Of a stretch of DNA of 64,000 nt, positions 48,798 through 58,700 are shown one piece after another. The DNA is from Bostrychus sinensis (taxonomy: Eukaryota > Chordata > Actinopteri > Gobiiformes > Eleotridae). The first letter of the stretch is position 1, and each line of letters starts with the position of its first letter. The stretch lies in assembly GCA_020698575.1 (NCBI GenBank), contig CM036239.1:14498263-14562262 (forward strand). Direction: 5' to 3'. The notes beneath the pieces were generated by a model. That model saw nothing but the letters and a program-made list of their open reading frames with translations. It did not search any database and was not told where the DNA came from. The position numbers and the translations under genes are program-made.

Positions 48798-48849
48798 AAA
48801 ACATTGCTTTCATGGTGAGCTAGTAAAAAAAATGACTTGCTCTGATGCC

Positions 48850-49430
48850 ACAAGTGCGACGGTCACCGTGAGATCCAAACGAGACCAGTGCCTGAGCCGC
48901 CGCAGTTCATCAGGAGCAACTGCGGAGGCTGCACGGCTCAGTGCATGATGGGAAAACGCACACCTGTCAGCGGTGAACGGACAGGTGATTGGATCTGAGT
49001 TTAGTGCTGATCAGAAACGTAACGCACGACACTTCACTGCCCTCCTCTCCTTCTCCCCCTGCCTCTTTTTTAAATTTTTTTTAAAATACAGACTAAAGTT
49101 ACAGTTTTGACCTGGATAAACCAAGTGGATTTCGTGGATTTCAGGTGTGATGGTGCGTGATCTGAGCCACAAACTGTCCGACTTCAGTACAGGTGTATTT
49201 CCCCTCCTCTCATTGCGGCCGTGCGCTCTCGTTCACAATCCAGGCGAGGCTCAGTTCATCTGGAACGAGCCTAATGCAACAAGTGAACGAGCCAACATGA
49301 GTGACCAAAGAGACACATTGCTAAATGGACAATTCTGCTTCAAATCATCACCAGACACCAATATAGACAAAACAAAAGTTATGTGCAGTCTATGCAAGGA
49401 TGAGTTCAATTACCACTGGAGTAACACAGT
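48850..49430 (+). pseudogene. hAT transposase 5' region with BED zinc finger start
   Basis: About 48850-49290 is the inverted counterpart of 42670-43330. An open frame at 49147-49473 leads, from an internal Met near 49297, into MSDQRDTLLNGQFCFKSSPD, then KTKVMCSLCKDEFNYHWSN, the first half of a BED-type zinc finger (CxxC and the following aromatic/His region) as in ZBED-like hAT transposases. The expected SLKYHL..KH half is replaced by unrelated sequence, and the catalytic RNase-H-like and dimerisation domains are absent. The fragment therefore marks the 5' end of a truncated hAT element. The upstream shared block would be its 5' terminal region. Confidence 0.6.
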
Positions 49431-49798
49431 TCATAGTATTTACACTGTTGTGAACCACAACAATTGTTATTAATTGAAGAATTAAACTTACTTTTGTTAA
49501 AGTTCTAAAAAAGATTACACATGTTTTTTAGGTAAGTTTTGTGTATTTTTTGGTTGTACCTTATTTAGGCAAGCTTTGTCTGAGTTACAGGTCTCAAAGA
49601 GACTATTAATTTATTTTCTTTGTAAGTTTTGTTTGCATTGCACAAGTTTACAGTATGTGAAGGTTAATTCAAAATACATGTTCTAAATTTACAATTTTGT
49701 GTTTGTACGTGTATTCATAATATGATTAATCGTGATTAATTTTTTCAGATTTGCGATTAATTAGTTGTTGTTGGTTTTTTTTTTATCAATTCCTGGCC

Positions 49799-49801
<3 letters not shown>

Positions 49802-49876
<75 letters not shown>
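49802..49876. repeat. (AT)n microsatellite
   Basis: About 37 perfect TA repeats. The tract sits between two hAT-type MITE ends (CCTGGCCCTA on the left, TAGGGCTGTCAG on the right), so it may have grown from an AT-rich target. Confidence 0.95.
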
Positions 49877-49878
<2 letters not shown>

Positions 49879-50494
49879 GGGCTGTCAGCTGTTAACGCGT
49901 TAACGCATGCAATTAATAGAAAAAAAATTTACGCCGTTAAAATTTATTAACACAAATTAATCACAAGATCTGTTTTGCCGTAACAGCAGCGCTTCTCAAA
50001 GCATTTTGGAGGGCATGAAGCCGTGTCGGGGGCGCGTGACCGTCTTGGAAATGTGCGTATATCACAACATTGACTTGTTTTCACGCTAGTTCTCGACCCA
50101 GAGCGGCAGCCTCACTGCGGACAGGTGACCATGCCCCGCCCCTGACAGGTGACTGTGCCCCGCCCCACCCCTGTCCGCGGCGCTGAGAGGAGCCGAGCAG
50201 AGGCTCAGGTGTCTGCAGTAGATTTAATGCAGAGCACATTTCAGCAGACACTGTTACCTCAGTTACTACACAGACTAATTAAAGGCTCTCTCACAATATT
50301 CAAAAGTTATTTCTGAGATGTATTTTTTTATCCAAGTAAAAACACACTCAACCTCTCTGGACTTTTTTTTTTATTTAAACGTTGCATATTGTCATGGAAA
50401 ATCTATCAAGTTATACATTGCGATTAATCTTGATTAATCACAGCCCAAGAGTGTGATTAATCTGATTAATTTTTTTAATCGATTGACAGCACTA
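49877..50494. mobile_element. 618-bp hAT-like MITE (TAGGGCTGTCAG ends)
   Basis: The tips TAGGGCTGTCAG and the complement of TCGATTGACAGCACTA form the inverted repeat. Subterminal GTTAACGCG and GATTAATC motifs are typical of this common fish MITE. The left flank is the (AT)n tract, so an 8-bp duplication cannot be read with confidence. Confidence 0.75.
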
Positions 50495-51918
50495 ATATTT
50501 TTATTACAGAAGCCAAGGGCTGTATGAATTTGAGTCTATAGTGTCCAAATGAGCCTAACTTCAGTCTAAATGAAAGAATACAGAATAGCATTTGAGTCCT
50601 GGAAATGTAGAAATTAAAAATTAAACAAAAGTAATCTCATTCACTTCAAAAGGAATTGCCATTTTAGCAAAACAGTTGTGTAACAGAAGTGTTTTTTCTT
50701 TACAAATCCTTCTGTGAAAGTGAAGGACAGGACTATGGCATGGGCACTAACTTTTGTTTTGTTTCTAGCTAGGGGTGATCTCAGATACAATCAGGAGAAA
50801 GTAGACAAAAATGTTTCTGTGGAAACCTAAAAGTGAGTTTGGACATTTTTGCTGTCAAATTCAATTTTGTCAGACACACTTCTACACTGGGTGTTTCTAA
50901 CTTATTCTGTGGGCATAAAGGCAGTGGCATAGCTATGATTAAAGTGCACTTCAGCACACAAACAAAGACAACAGTGTTTATTGCAGAATAATGTCCCAGA
51001 CTAAGCTGTTGGTTAAACACTGGTTGTGTTAATTTTATTAGCAGTCATGACAGCACAAGTATTGCGCCTATTGACTTGGTGTGAGGCGACTGTAATTAGC
51101 TGATCTTTGTGCTTTGACAGATAAATTAGAGTGGTCTATGTGTTGATGGACTGTGTTTTGTGGCTGACGACAGAGTAGTGTCCATGTGTGTGAGTGGCTC
51201 GCAGCATGTTTTCTGCCTCACACTCAGACTGATTGTGGCCTGTCAGCGTGCCTCGTGTTTGTCTGTGCACTGTTTCACTGAACTGTCACGTTCTCAAATG
51301 TCTTATTCAGTGACAGCTCTGCACCTCCTCTCTTACCCTTCTCCTCCCTCACTTACTCCACATTCTCCTCAAACCTCATTTCATTAGCCAATTACATTAA
51401 TCATTCATTTATTTTCTTAGTCCCACATGCACTTTTTAAAACTTATAATATAGAGAGATTCAAATTATTGCCAATTGTAAGTACTTTTTAACTGCATGTA
51501 AACATCTTACTCCAAGTTGGGGGGATTGGGCAGGGGGGGTTGAAATTCATTGAAATTTCCCTTTATTGGACACAACCAGATAAATTACACTACACACAGT
51601 ACACAGCCAAACAAGTCCAGTGCAAAGAAATACTACCCATTTTAAAACAACAAACACATACTGTGTATGCAGTATTTGGGTCACTTGGCCAATAGCCAGC
51701 TAGTTCTTTGTTTTTTTATTCTGTGTCTCTCTTGTTGTAAACATTAAAAATGAGAACTCTTGACTGCCATCAGCTCTACCTACTGCTGCCCAAATTTTAG
51801 TTTAATTAGCAAAAGTTTTAAGCATTTAGAGCTACAAACATTTAGAAAGAACCCACACAACTTCAGTCTGACAACAAGAGCAAGAATTGTCAGTTCTCGT
51901 GTGCATGTAAACCTGGCT
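50495..51918. other. unassigned sequence
   Basis: No gene, RNA or bounded element is recognised. Confidence 0.4.
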
Positions 51919-52195
51919 TGAAGGGGCTATATTATGCAAAATCTATTTCTACCATTTTATAATGTTATACACTCATCAAAAAGATACCTGGAGTTTTGTT
52001 TTTGCTTCATTCATGCATGTTTGGGTAGTCCTGTATTCTCTGGTATTGCCTTTCTGAGGCTTCAGAACACTCAGTTCCACAAACCTCTCCCACGAACCCC
52101 TGCCCACTCCAAAAAACAGTGTACAGCTCTGTTTCCACTGATTCCTCACAGCTGTTTTTAGTAAAATGGCATCATACAAAAAGTTAAATTTTTCC
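51919..52195 (+). mobile_element. TATTATGC-type MITE, partial
   Basis: It starts GGGGCTATATTATGCAAAATC and matches the complement of 15600-15890 throughout: CTGGAGTTTTG, GCTTCATTC, TATTCTCTGG, CCACTGATTCCTCACAG, GCATCATACAAAAAGTT. The right end appears to be interrupted by the LINE tail that follows. Confidence 0.7.
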
Positions 52196-52375
52196 TTACC
52201 GAGAAGGAGGGTCTAAGGACAGGAGTGTCCTGGGTCTGTTTAGTGTAGTTATTGTTTGTGTTGTCTGATTGTGTGCTTATATTTGATCAACTGTTGTGAA
52301 GCCCTTTGAGGCGACTTTTGTTGTGATACTGGGCTATACAAATAAAACTGAAATTGAAATTGAAACTGAAACAAC
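52196..52375 (+). mobile_element. L2-like LINE 3' tail
   Basis: The segment GGAGGGTCTAAGGACAGG, then TGTGAAGCCCTTTGAGGCGAC and GGGCTATACAAATAAAACTG ends in a (TGAAAT)-like tail. This is the 3' UTR structure of L2-type LINEs, with no coding part left. It appears inserted into the right side of the MITE. Confidence 0.6.
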
Positions 52376-52684
52376 AAGCACTTTTAGCAATACTTGTGAA
52401 CAACATGGCGACACGGAAAAAAATAAGGTATGCTGCCCTACATTTACAAAAACAGCCAAAATTTTCTAACGTCTTTATTGTGTTGTTTAACTGTTGTAGC
52501 GTTTTGTTGTTAAGCTAGGAAGCTAGCACTTTATCCAATCTCCTCCAAGTATTCTACTGAAAGTCCCTCCCTTTCACAAATGTTTTCAACGGGAGCCATT
52601 CCAGATTTATATAACGTTAGCAACTCTATGCTAACATTATCACAATCTGGCTTTTGCCAGGTTACTACACCAGTGCAAGGCATG

Positions 52685-53107
52685 GAAACAGGGAAGCTGG
52701 GAATACTGATTGGAGGAGACCACTGTTAGTATATTGTTATTGGATGCATGAAAAGACTGGAAAAGGGACTAGTGGCTGTGGAAAGTAAATTTGGATGGAT
52801 TATTTTAGGAGTCGTATCTGCTCTTGTCATGAATGTTACTACTGAACCTGTGGACGTGGATGTTTTGTATTTGTATCAGAGAAAAAAATCAAAAAATTTG
52901 TATCAGAGAAAAAAAATGCTCACAGATCAGTTGGTAGTTTTTGGGAGTTGGTGGGAATTGATATGGACAAAGAGAAAATTCTGGAGATGGCTGCATCTGT
53001 TAACTAAACAGACAACAGTGTGTTGTCCATTTTGTAATAACTATTGCACCGCCTTGAATTATTTGATCAACTTTGTCTGGAGATTTCAAAGAAATTATGA
53101 ATTGTAA
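52685..53107 (+). pseudogene. BEL/Pao pol: protease-RT linker fragment
   Basis: A LGILIGGDH segment near 52700 and VESKFGWIILGVVSA near 52785 match the conserved block where the protease passes into the RT in BEL/Pao polyproteins. The open frame 52748-53107 continues with sequence that is less clearly alignable. Intervening RT sequence up to about 54400 is missing or unrecognisable, partly replaced by the TTAA element. Confidence 0.6.
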
Positions 53108-53285
53108 AATCAGTATAATAATGTGATGACTGAAAATTTGGCTAAAGGAATCACTGAAGATAGAACTAATTTGACGACTGAAGTTAAACAAATTGATGTT
53201 GTGGTTGTCACATAAAAAAGACCTTAAATGCTTGCCTACTCTTCAGACCAAATATAAATCCTTACCTTTTAAATATTTAGATTAA

Positions 53286-54195
53286 AGATATTAGGGAGAA
53301 TCTTTAAAAATTCATTTTTTTGGAATATTTATTAAAGCTACCTTCATTGCCCTGTATAAGGCTTATAAATTGGTGTATTAGAAAATATAATAATAATATT
53401 AATAAACTGTGGACTGTGTGGGACTTAAAAAACCTCAACCAATCATTTTCGTCATGAGTACGGTAACCATTGTTCCATGGACTTGCCAATCATTCTGACT
53501 TCCTGGTTTCGGCGATAGTGCGCGTTCTTGTGCCTGCGCATGAGTACGCAGTATGTTTATGTAGCCCAGCATTGGCCGAGCCTCATCGTAGCATGGACAG
53601 CCTGACTTCGAAGAGCACAATGGCTGAGGAAAACCGTGAACCGGGCGGTCGCAAAAGGAAAACTGTTTTTGAAGTGTACCAGAGGAGGAGGAGAAAAACT
53701 GTAGACGAGCAGAATAAAACCCGTGTGGTTCTTGGTGATTCTTTCAAATGATGGCGTGCGCTGAAGGAACAGAAAGGGCTTCAGACCGATGCATTGGTCG
53801 TCAAGTTTCTGCTGGACAGGTACGTTTATCTTATCGTTTGAAAAAAATGCCTTTTTTCTTTATCTGTTGAACCATTTCAACTGTACAGCAACCGTCAGTT
53901 TGCTATTGCTACCAACAGCAGGAGGACAGATATTTCTGCTGTGCGTGTGATTGGGTCTGTGTGGGGAACTAGGTCAAAGGTCGCGCAGACAAACCGTGCA
54001 GGTCTAGGTTTAGGTGAATCTCTGCTGATGCCGGCTGTAAACAAACACTCGTGTTCCAACGCTCGTGCACGTCGCTGTGGAGGAGTTCCTTGGAAAGGAA
54101 CAGTGAAGGGTGGGGCCTGACGCATGCGCATTATTCAAAAATGGACAAACAGTCGCTGGTTTCTCAGCAGTCGAAAAAAATCCTCCCTAATATCT
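53286..54195 (+). mobile_element. TTAA-target DNA transposon (possibly Kolobok-like)
   Basis: Terminal inverted repeats of about 20 bp, AGATATTAGGGAGAATCTTT at the left and the complement AGATATTAGGGAGGATTTTT at the right, are flanked by TTAA (53282-53285 and 54196-54199). The element lies inside the BEL relic. It carries an exon-like open frame (53607-53820) ending at a consensus splice donor, so it derives from an element with a spliced gene. No catalytic domain remains. piggyBac and Kolobok both use TTAA; the spliced small exon leads me to prefer Kolobok, as inference. Confidence 0.75.
53626..53820 (+). pseudogene. TE-encoded exon with splice donor
   Basis: From an ATG at about 53593 or 53620, the frame reads MAEENREPGGRKRKTVFEVY, a basic RRRRK stretch, then NKTRVVLGDSFK, a TGA stop, and WRALKEQKGLQTDALVVKFL followed by LDR. 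The coding sequence stops at CAG, with GTACGTTTATC following, a good splice donor. I recall a short domain of the type RVxxGxxFxRWRxLKxxxGLKTDAxxAxFLLDx in the first exon of fish TE-related genes; its function is unknown to me. The single in-frame stop replaces a residue of that domain, so this copy is broken. It lies wholly inside the TTAA-flanked element, which makes it transposon-borne rather than a host exon. Confidence 0.55.
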
Positions 54196-54409
54196 TTAAA
54201 TTTAGGCAGCACAAGATTGTCATGATGACCACGGGTTTTTTAATTTTTACTACTTTGTTTCAATTAACGAAAAGAGCCGCGATGTAGCAAATCATCCCTT
54301 TTTGAGGCATGCACAATAAGAAGGATGTGGATGCTATTTGGCGCATCACCCAGCCCTTTTTTATTAGCTGCCACTATAAAAATAATGTAAAAAAAAATTA
54401 TCAAAATGC

Positions 54410-54800
54410 ATACATAAATGAAGTGAAAAAAATGAGTTTCTATATGTGAATGATTTAATCACTGGAGCAGAAAATATTGATGAGGCATTAAAATGATCAA
54501 TCAGAATAAACAAAATAATGTCTGGAGCAAGCATGAAGCTGTGTAAATGGAGCACAAATTCACCTGTGTTGCAGAACATTTGGAATCAAAACCAGGATGC
54601 AGAACCATTAGAAATTCAAGGCTAAAACCCTCTCAGAATTTTAGGATTGTTCTGGAATCCACACAGTGAAAAATTCATGTTTGAGACTAAAGAATTTATT
54701 TAATATTTGAAAGATAAAAGTGACACCAAACAGGGAGTGCTGCAGATGGTCACGGCTGATAGCGCAGCGGCTTATCTAAAATGCACAAAAATCAAATCAA
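54410..54800 (+). pseudogene. BEL/Pao pol: reverse-transcriptase fragment
   Basis: In shifting frames the segment shows DLITGAENIDEA, then IMSGASMKLCKWSTN and NIWNQNQDAEPLEIQ, and further on RGVLQMV. These follow the catalytic YVDD block in BEL/Pao reverse transcriptases; in this copy the residues at that block are altered. It is a dead remnant. Confidence 0.65.
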
Positions 54801-55375
54801 ATGGACACTGTATCACAAGTCTGCCAAGTTTGCCTCAAAGACAAAGATTGCACTATTAAAGAAACAGACCCTTTCCAGATTGAAATTGATGGGTGCATAA
54901 ACTGGCGATAGAGTAAATGTGAATGTAATCATAAATCTGAATGTAGGAGAAAATGAAAAGTGTATTTTTGGATTGATTTGATGATTGTATTCCACTGAAT
55001 TTAAGCCAGCTCCACACAATGAAGACAATCTGTAGCAAAGAGAATGATAGAGTCCGACCTTACCTGAAAATTGGAGACATTGTGCTGGAAAGGATAATCC
55101 CGCCGAATGGGAACCTGAGAAGTAAGTGCCCAGGCCATGAAAGAGGTGGCACAGGTCAGAGTAGCTTCTGCAGGAAAGCCAGGACAGTCAATCGGTTGAA
55201 ACTGAGAACGACATTTCAGAATATGTTGTTGAAACTACAGTCACTGAATCAGATGATCTCCTTCAGCCCTTGTTTGATTTGTCCAAATACAGTGGTTAGT
55301 TTTCAGGATAACGGCGTGGATGCTGCACTTCCTACAAACTACACGAAAACAAGAGGCAAATTATGCACATAGGAA

Positions 55376-55650
55376 ATGCAAAAGGCTGAGGAATACTGCA
55401 CACATTTAACTCAGCATGTCAGCTTCTCACGAGAAATAACGGAATTGTCCAGTAATGCAGAACTATACAGGCAATCCAAAATCCTGTCATTAAGATCATT
55501 TCTGGACATAGACGGGCTTTTACATTTAGGAGGGTGGCTACAGGAAGCAAACTGGTCCTACTCACAAAAACACCCAATTATCTTCCCCGGGAACAAGACG
55601 TTTTCAGAACTTTTCATCTGTGAAAATATCCAGCCCCTAAAGACGTGATG
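55376..55650 (+). pseudogene. BEL/Pao pol: integrase zinc-finger region
   Basis: A 90-codon open frame contains YCTHLTQHVSFSREI, SKILSLRSFLDIDGLLHLGG and QKHPIIFPGN, the conserved run that leads into the H2C2 finger of BEL/Pao integrase. The finger itself is lost shortly after: the following sequence gives only part of the pattern in another frame. Integrase inserts the cDNA copy into the genome; this fragment cannot. Confidence 0.75.
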
Positions 55651-56079
55651 CATTGTGGTTTGCAAGCTATGTTGAGTCAAATCAGAGAGACTTATTGAAT
55701 TTTGAAGGGCATACAAATGACCACACAATTTGTCCAAAAATAATTTGGAAAATGACTCATGTTAAGACAGGATGGCAGCACTACCACGAGAGCACATTGA
55801 TGCTTGAGTCTTTGGGCTCCCTTAGAAGAGGCGGCTCTAGTATTGCACGGAGCATTTTATTTAGGTCTAAGTTTGCAATTATGAATGGTCTATGTGTTGG
55901 TAAAAAAAATTTTTTTACCCATGTTGTTGTAAAAGCCTTATTTTTAAGGAGTTTGAAAGCCCAAAATACATTTACAAAATTCTGGGCTCATCTTTGCTGT
56001 CTCCAATATAATCAAAATAGCCAGATACTGCATCTTTTTTATTTTGTAAATTTTTTCACTTTTGTCTAATGATGATTCA

Positions 56080-56359
56080 TTTAAATCTGGCTAATCTCTC
56101 TCTGTTGCTCTGTGTCCCTGGCCTCCATCACTACCCTTGCTGTCTTCAGAGCCCCCCTTACTATTTCACATAATGATCCTAGCCTGTCCTCACATGTGAT
56201 GTGCCCATCAAAATAAAATTTTGCTCTGCTTGCACGGATTTTTAGCAGAGCTGAGCAGGAGCAACTCACGATTCAGCTTGTCATCTACAAGAGTCAGCTC
56301 TTTTGATTCACTCCAAAGTATTAGCTCTTGGAGCCAGCTCGTTCTCTAATGACCCACCA
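56080..56359. mobile_element. MITE fragment (AGTGGTGGGTCATT end)
   Basis: The complement of the right end begins AGTGGTGGGTCATTAGAG and continues into GAGCTGGCTCCAAGAGC, resembling a hAT-type MITE tip known to me from fish. BEL coding sequence resumes immediately after 56359. The left end was not identified and may lie as far left as about 55890. Confidence 0.45.
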
Positions 56360-56369
56360 CTATCCTCTT

Positions 56370-56765
56370 TACAACAAACCATATAATGAAAAGACTTATA
56401 TTGCCTTGTTCACCTGTGCTGTAACAAAACCTCTTCATTTGGAACTAGTATCTTGCATGTCCACAGACACATTCCTGTTGGCTTTTAGAAGATTTATAAC
56501 CATACATTGTACAGAGTGTAATTTACAGTGACAATGCACAAATATTTTAAGAGCAGAGTGATTTAAAGGCTCTATGGACATTGATGGAAGGAAGTGAGCA
56601 AAAACTGTTCGCAGAGAAAGGAATTTCCTGGAGATATATTGTTGAGCGAGCCGCTTGGTGGGGCGGTATGTGGGAGCGCTTGGTGAGATCTGTCAGTAAG
56701 TGCCTCTGCAAGGTATGAGCAAGGCATCTCTCAGGTTTGAAGAGCAGTGAGCCTTTCACCCTCAC
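56370..56765 (+). pseudogene. BEL/Pao pol: integrase core fragment
   Basis: An open frame at 56328-56531 contains EKTYIALFTCAVTKPLHLEL and TDTFLLAFRRF, the start of the integrase catalytic core. In other frames to 56760 come SDNAQI-like sequence, WRYIVERAAWWGGMWERLVR and KCLCKV, reaching the region of the third catalytic residue. The Rex3-like LINE interrupts the remainder at 56781. Confidence 0.75.
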
Positions 56766-56780
56766 CACTGCTTACTTTCT

Positions 56781-57860
56781 CCATCCATCCATCCATCTTC
56801 CTCCGCTTTATCCGGGGCTGGGTCGCGGGGGCAGCAGTCTAAGCAGAGATGCCCAGACAGATCTCCACACACACTTCCTCCAGCTCTACCAGGGGGACCC
56901 CAAGGCGTTCCCAGGCCAGCCTGAGAGACATAGTCCCTCCAGCGTGTCCTAGGTCTTCCCCGAGGCCCGGTGGGACATGCCCGGAACACCTCCCCAGGAA
57001 GGCGACCAGGAGGCATCCGGAACAGATGCCCGAGCCACCTCAGCTGACTCCTCTCGATGTGGAGGAGCAGCGGCTCTACTCTGAGCTCCTCCCAGGTGAC
57101 TGAGCTCCTCACCCTATCTCTAAGGGAGTGCCCAGCCACCCTGCAGAGGAAACTCTTTTTGGCCGCTTGTATCCGGGACCTTGTCCTTTCAATCATGACC
57201 CAAAGCTCATGACCATAGGTGAGAGTAGGAACGTAGATCGACCGGTAAATCAAGAGTTTCACCTTTCGGCTCAACTCCTTCTTCACCACAACAGACCGAT
57301 ACAACGACCGCATTACTGCAGACGCTGCACCGATCCGCCTGTCAATCTCACGTTCCATCCTTCCCTCACTCGTGAACAAGACCCCAAGATATGCAAACTC
57401 CTCTACTTGAGGCAGGAGCTCTCCTCCGACCTGGAGAGGGCAAACCACCCTTTTCCGGTCAAGAACCATGGCCTCAGACTTGGAGGTGCTGATTCGCTTC
57501 ACACTTGGCTGCAAACCGCCCCAGCACATGCTGAAGGTCCTGGTTTGAGGAAGCCAGCAGGACAACATCATCTGCAAAAAGCAGAGATGAAATCCTGTGG
57601 TCCCCAAACCTGACTCTCTCCAGCCCCTGGCTGCACCTAGAAATTCTGTCCATAAAAATTATGAACAGAACCGGTGAAAAAGGGCAGACCTGCTGGAGTC
57701 CAACATGCACTGGGAACAGGTCCGACTTACCCTATACCGCCAGAGCACTCCCCACAGGATACCACAGGGGACACGGTTGAACACCTTCTCCAAATCTACA
57801 AAGCACATGTGGACAGGTTGGGCAAACTCCCATGAAACCTCAAGCACCCTATAGAGGGTA
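56781..57860 (-). mobile_element. Rex3-like (RTE clade) LINE, 5'-truncated, 12-bp TSD
   Basis: Read on the minus strand this is the 3' 1.08 kb of an RTE-type LINE ending in a (GATG)n tail at 56800-56781, a known trait of Rex3 elements. TGCTTACTTTCT lies on both sides (56769-56780 and 57861-57872). The insertion splits the integrase of the BEL relic, so it is younger than that element. Truncation at the 5' end explains the missing endonuclease. Confidence 0.85.
56790..57850 (-). pseudogene. Rex3-like reverse transcriptase, C-terminal part
   Basis: The enzyme copies LINE RNA at the nicked target. On the minus strand, overlapping frames give PVHMCFVDLEKVFNRVPCGI, then CPFSPVLFIIFMDRISR and SLLFADDVVLLASSN, with the catalytic Asp pair near 57567-57573. 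An open frame of 281 codons (57607-56762) continues through SKSEAMVLDRKRVVCPLQVG, EFAYLGVLFTSEGRMEREID, LTYGHELWVM and QLRWLGHLFRMPPGRLPGEV to RGRPRTRWRDYV. The long frame is shifted relative to the FADD frame, so the gene is broken at least twice. It has relatively few changes, suggesting a fairly recent copy. Confidence 0.85.
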
Positions 57861-57989
57861 TGCTTACTTTCTGATGAGACAAAAAATAATGACTCTTTTC
57901 TCCTACCCACTTTGTGAGCCCAATGTGGAGAAAACAAACACCAAAGATTACCAAACCATTTTTGTAATTGTTGGAGGACAAAGAACATG

Positions 57990-58225
57990 ATGGAGCTTCC
58001 CTCAGCCAGTTGTGTGAGTTCTCAGAGCCAATCAGTGACTTTTAAACTTAGACACATTGTTGAAGACAACCAACCAAAACACATGTGGAAACTGGGACGT
58101 ATAGAAGAAACGTTTGCTGGAAGAGACAGGTCAGGTCCTGTGCTATTTGTTTACTATCAATACTGTCAGAGACCTGCACAGAACAGTGACTGCAGAGGAG
58201 GCAGAAGTCCATTGAGTCCCTGAAA
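57990..58225 (+). pseudogene. BEL/Pao pol: integrase C-terminal fragment
   Basis: The frame 57987-58223 contains DNQPKHMWKLGRIEETFAGR followed by DRSGPV and, further on, LFVYYQ. The W.LGRI.E...GRDG pattern is the conserved C-terminal block of BEL/Pao integrases. It follows on directly from the core region once the LINE is set aside. Confidence 0.7.
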
Positions 58226-58325
58226 GCGGCGAAGCTTGAGTGGGGCGGTGACGCACTCCGTATTTGGACTGTGCTTCAGGTGGAGCAGTGTTTAAATGAC
58301 AATCTACTAGTACTGGGCGCGCTAT

Positions 58326-58352
58326 AGAGAGAGAGAGAGAGAGAGAGAGACC
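58326..58352. repeat. (GA)n microsatellite
   Basis: About 13 uninterrupted AG units, within the possible LTR remnant. Confidence 0.9.
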
Positions 58353-58589
58353 ATTTTATCTGTTTGTTCCCTCTAGCCCTTTCCCCTCATTATCAGAAGA
58401 AGAATTAATAAAATACATGTAAAATGTACTCTTCCCACACTTCACTACATTATCTTTTTTACCAGGCTTTAAAATGTTTGTTTTTGACACTTGTAAAGTT
58501 GCAAAGGGATTTCACATTGTAATTCTGCTGCTGGAGCCTCTCCTCTGGTAAACCCCCATTGGTTTAAACAATTACTGAGAACGTCCTCC

Positions 58590-58700
58590 CAAACCCAGCC
58601 ACAAGGGGCCACAAGCCAGGGAGCCTTTGCGCCGGTCACAAGCCTGAATAAATGGAGAGGGCGAGGAAGAAAGGCCAAAAGAAAAGAAGCAAAATGAGAA
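58590..58700 (+). mobile_element. retroelement 3' tail fragment
   Basis: AACCCAGCCACAAGGGGCC, GGTCACAAGCCTGAATAAATGG and AGAGGGCGAGGAAGAAAGGCC match in order the tail segment at 15995-16100. It is truncated on both sides. Confidence 0.5.

Larger units (their letters stand above)
52685..58450 (+). mobile_element. BEL/Pao-type LTR retrotransposon relic
   Basis: Fragments of one pol gene run in order on the plus strand: the end of the protease and linker (about 52700-52830), a reverse-transcriptase part (about 54430-54780), the integrase zinc-finger region (55376-55650), the integrase core (56370-56760) and the integrase C-terminal region (57990-58225). A TTAA element (53286-54195), a MITE fragment (about 56080-56359) and a Rex3-like LINE (56781-57860) interrupt it. 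The stretch 58230-58450 could hold an LTR remnant (it has an AATAAAA), but I cannot find a matching 5' LTR. The element is inactive: many stops, frameshifts and missing parts. Confidence 0.75.

Noticed and set aside
49765..49950. open frame with alternating Tyr-Ile residues
   Set aside because: It is only the translation of the (AT)n microsatellite.
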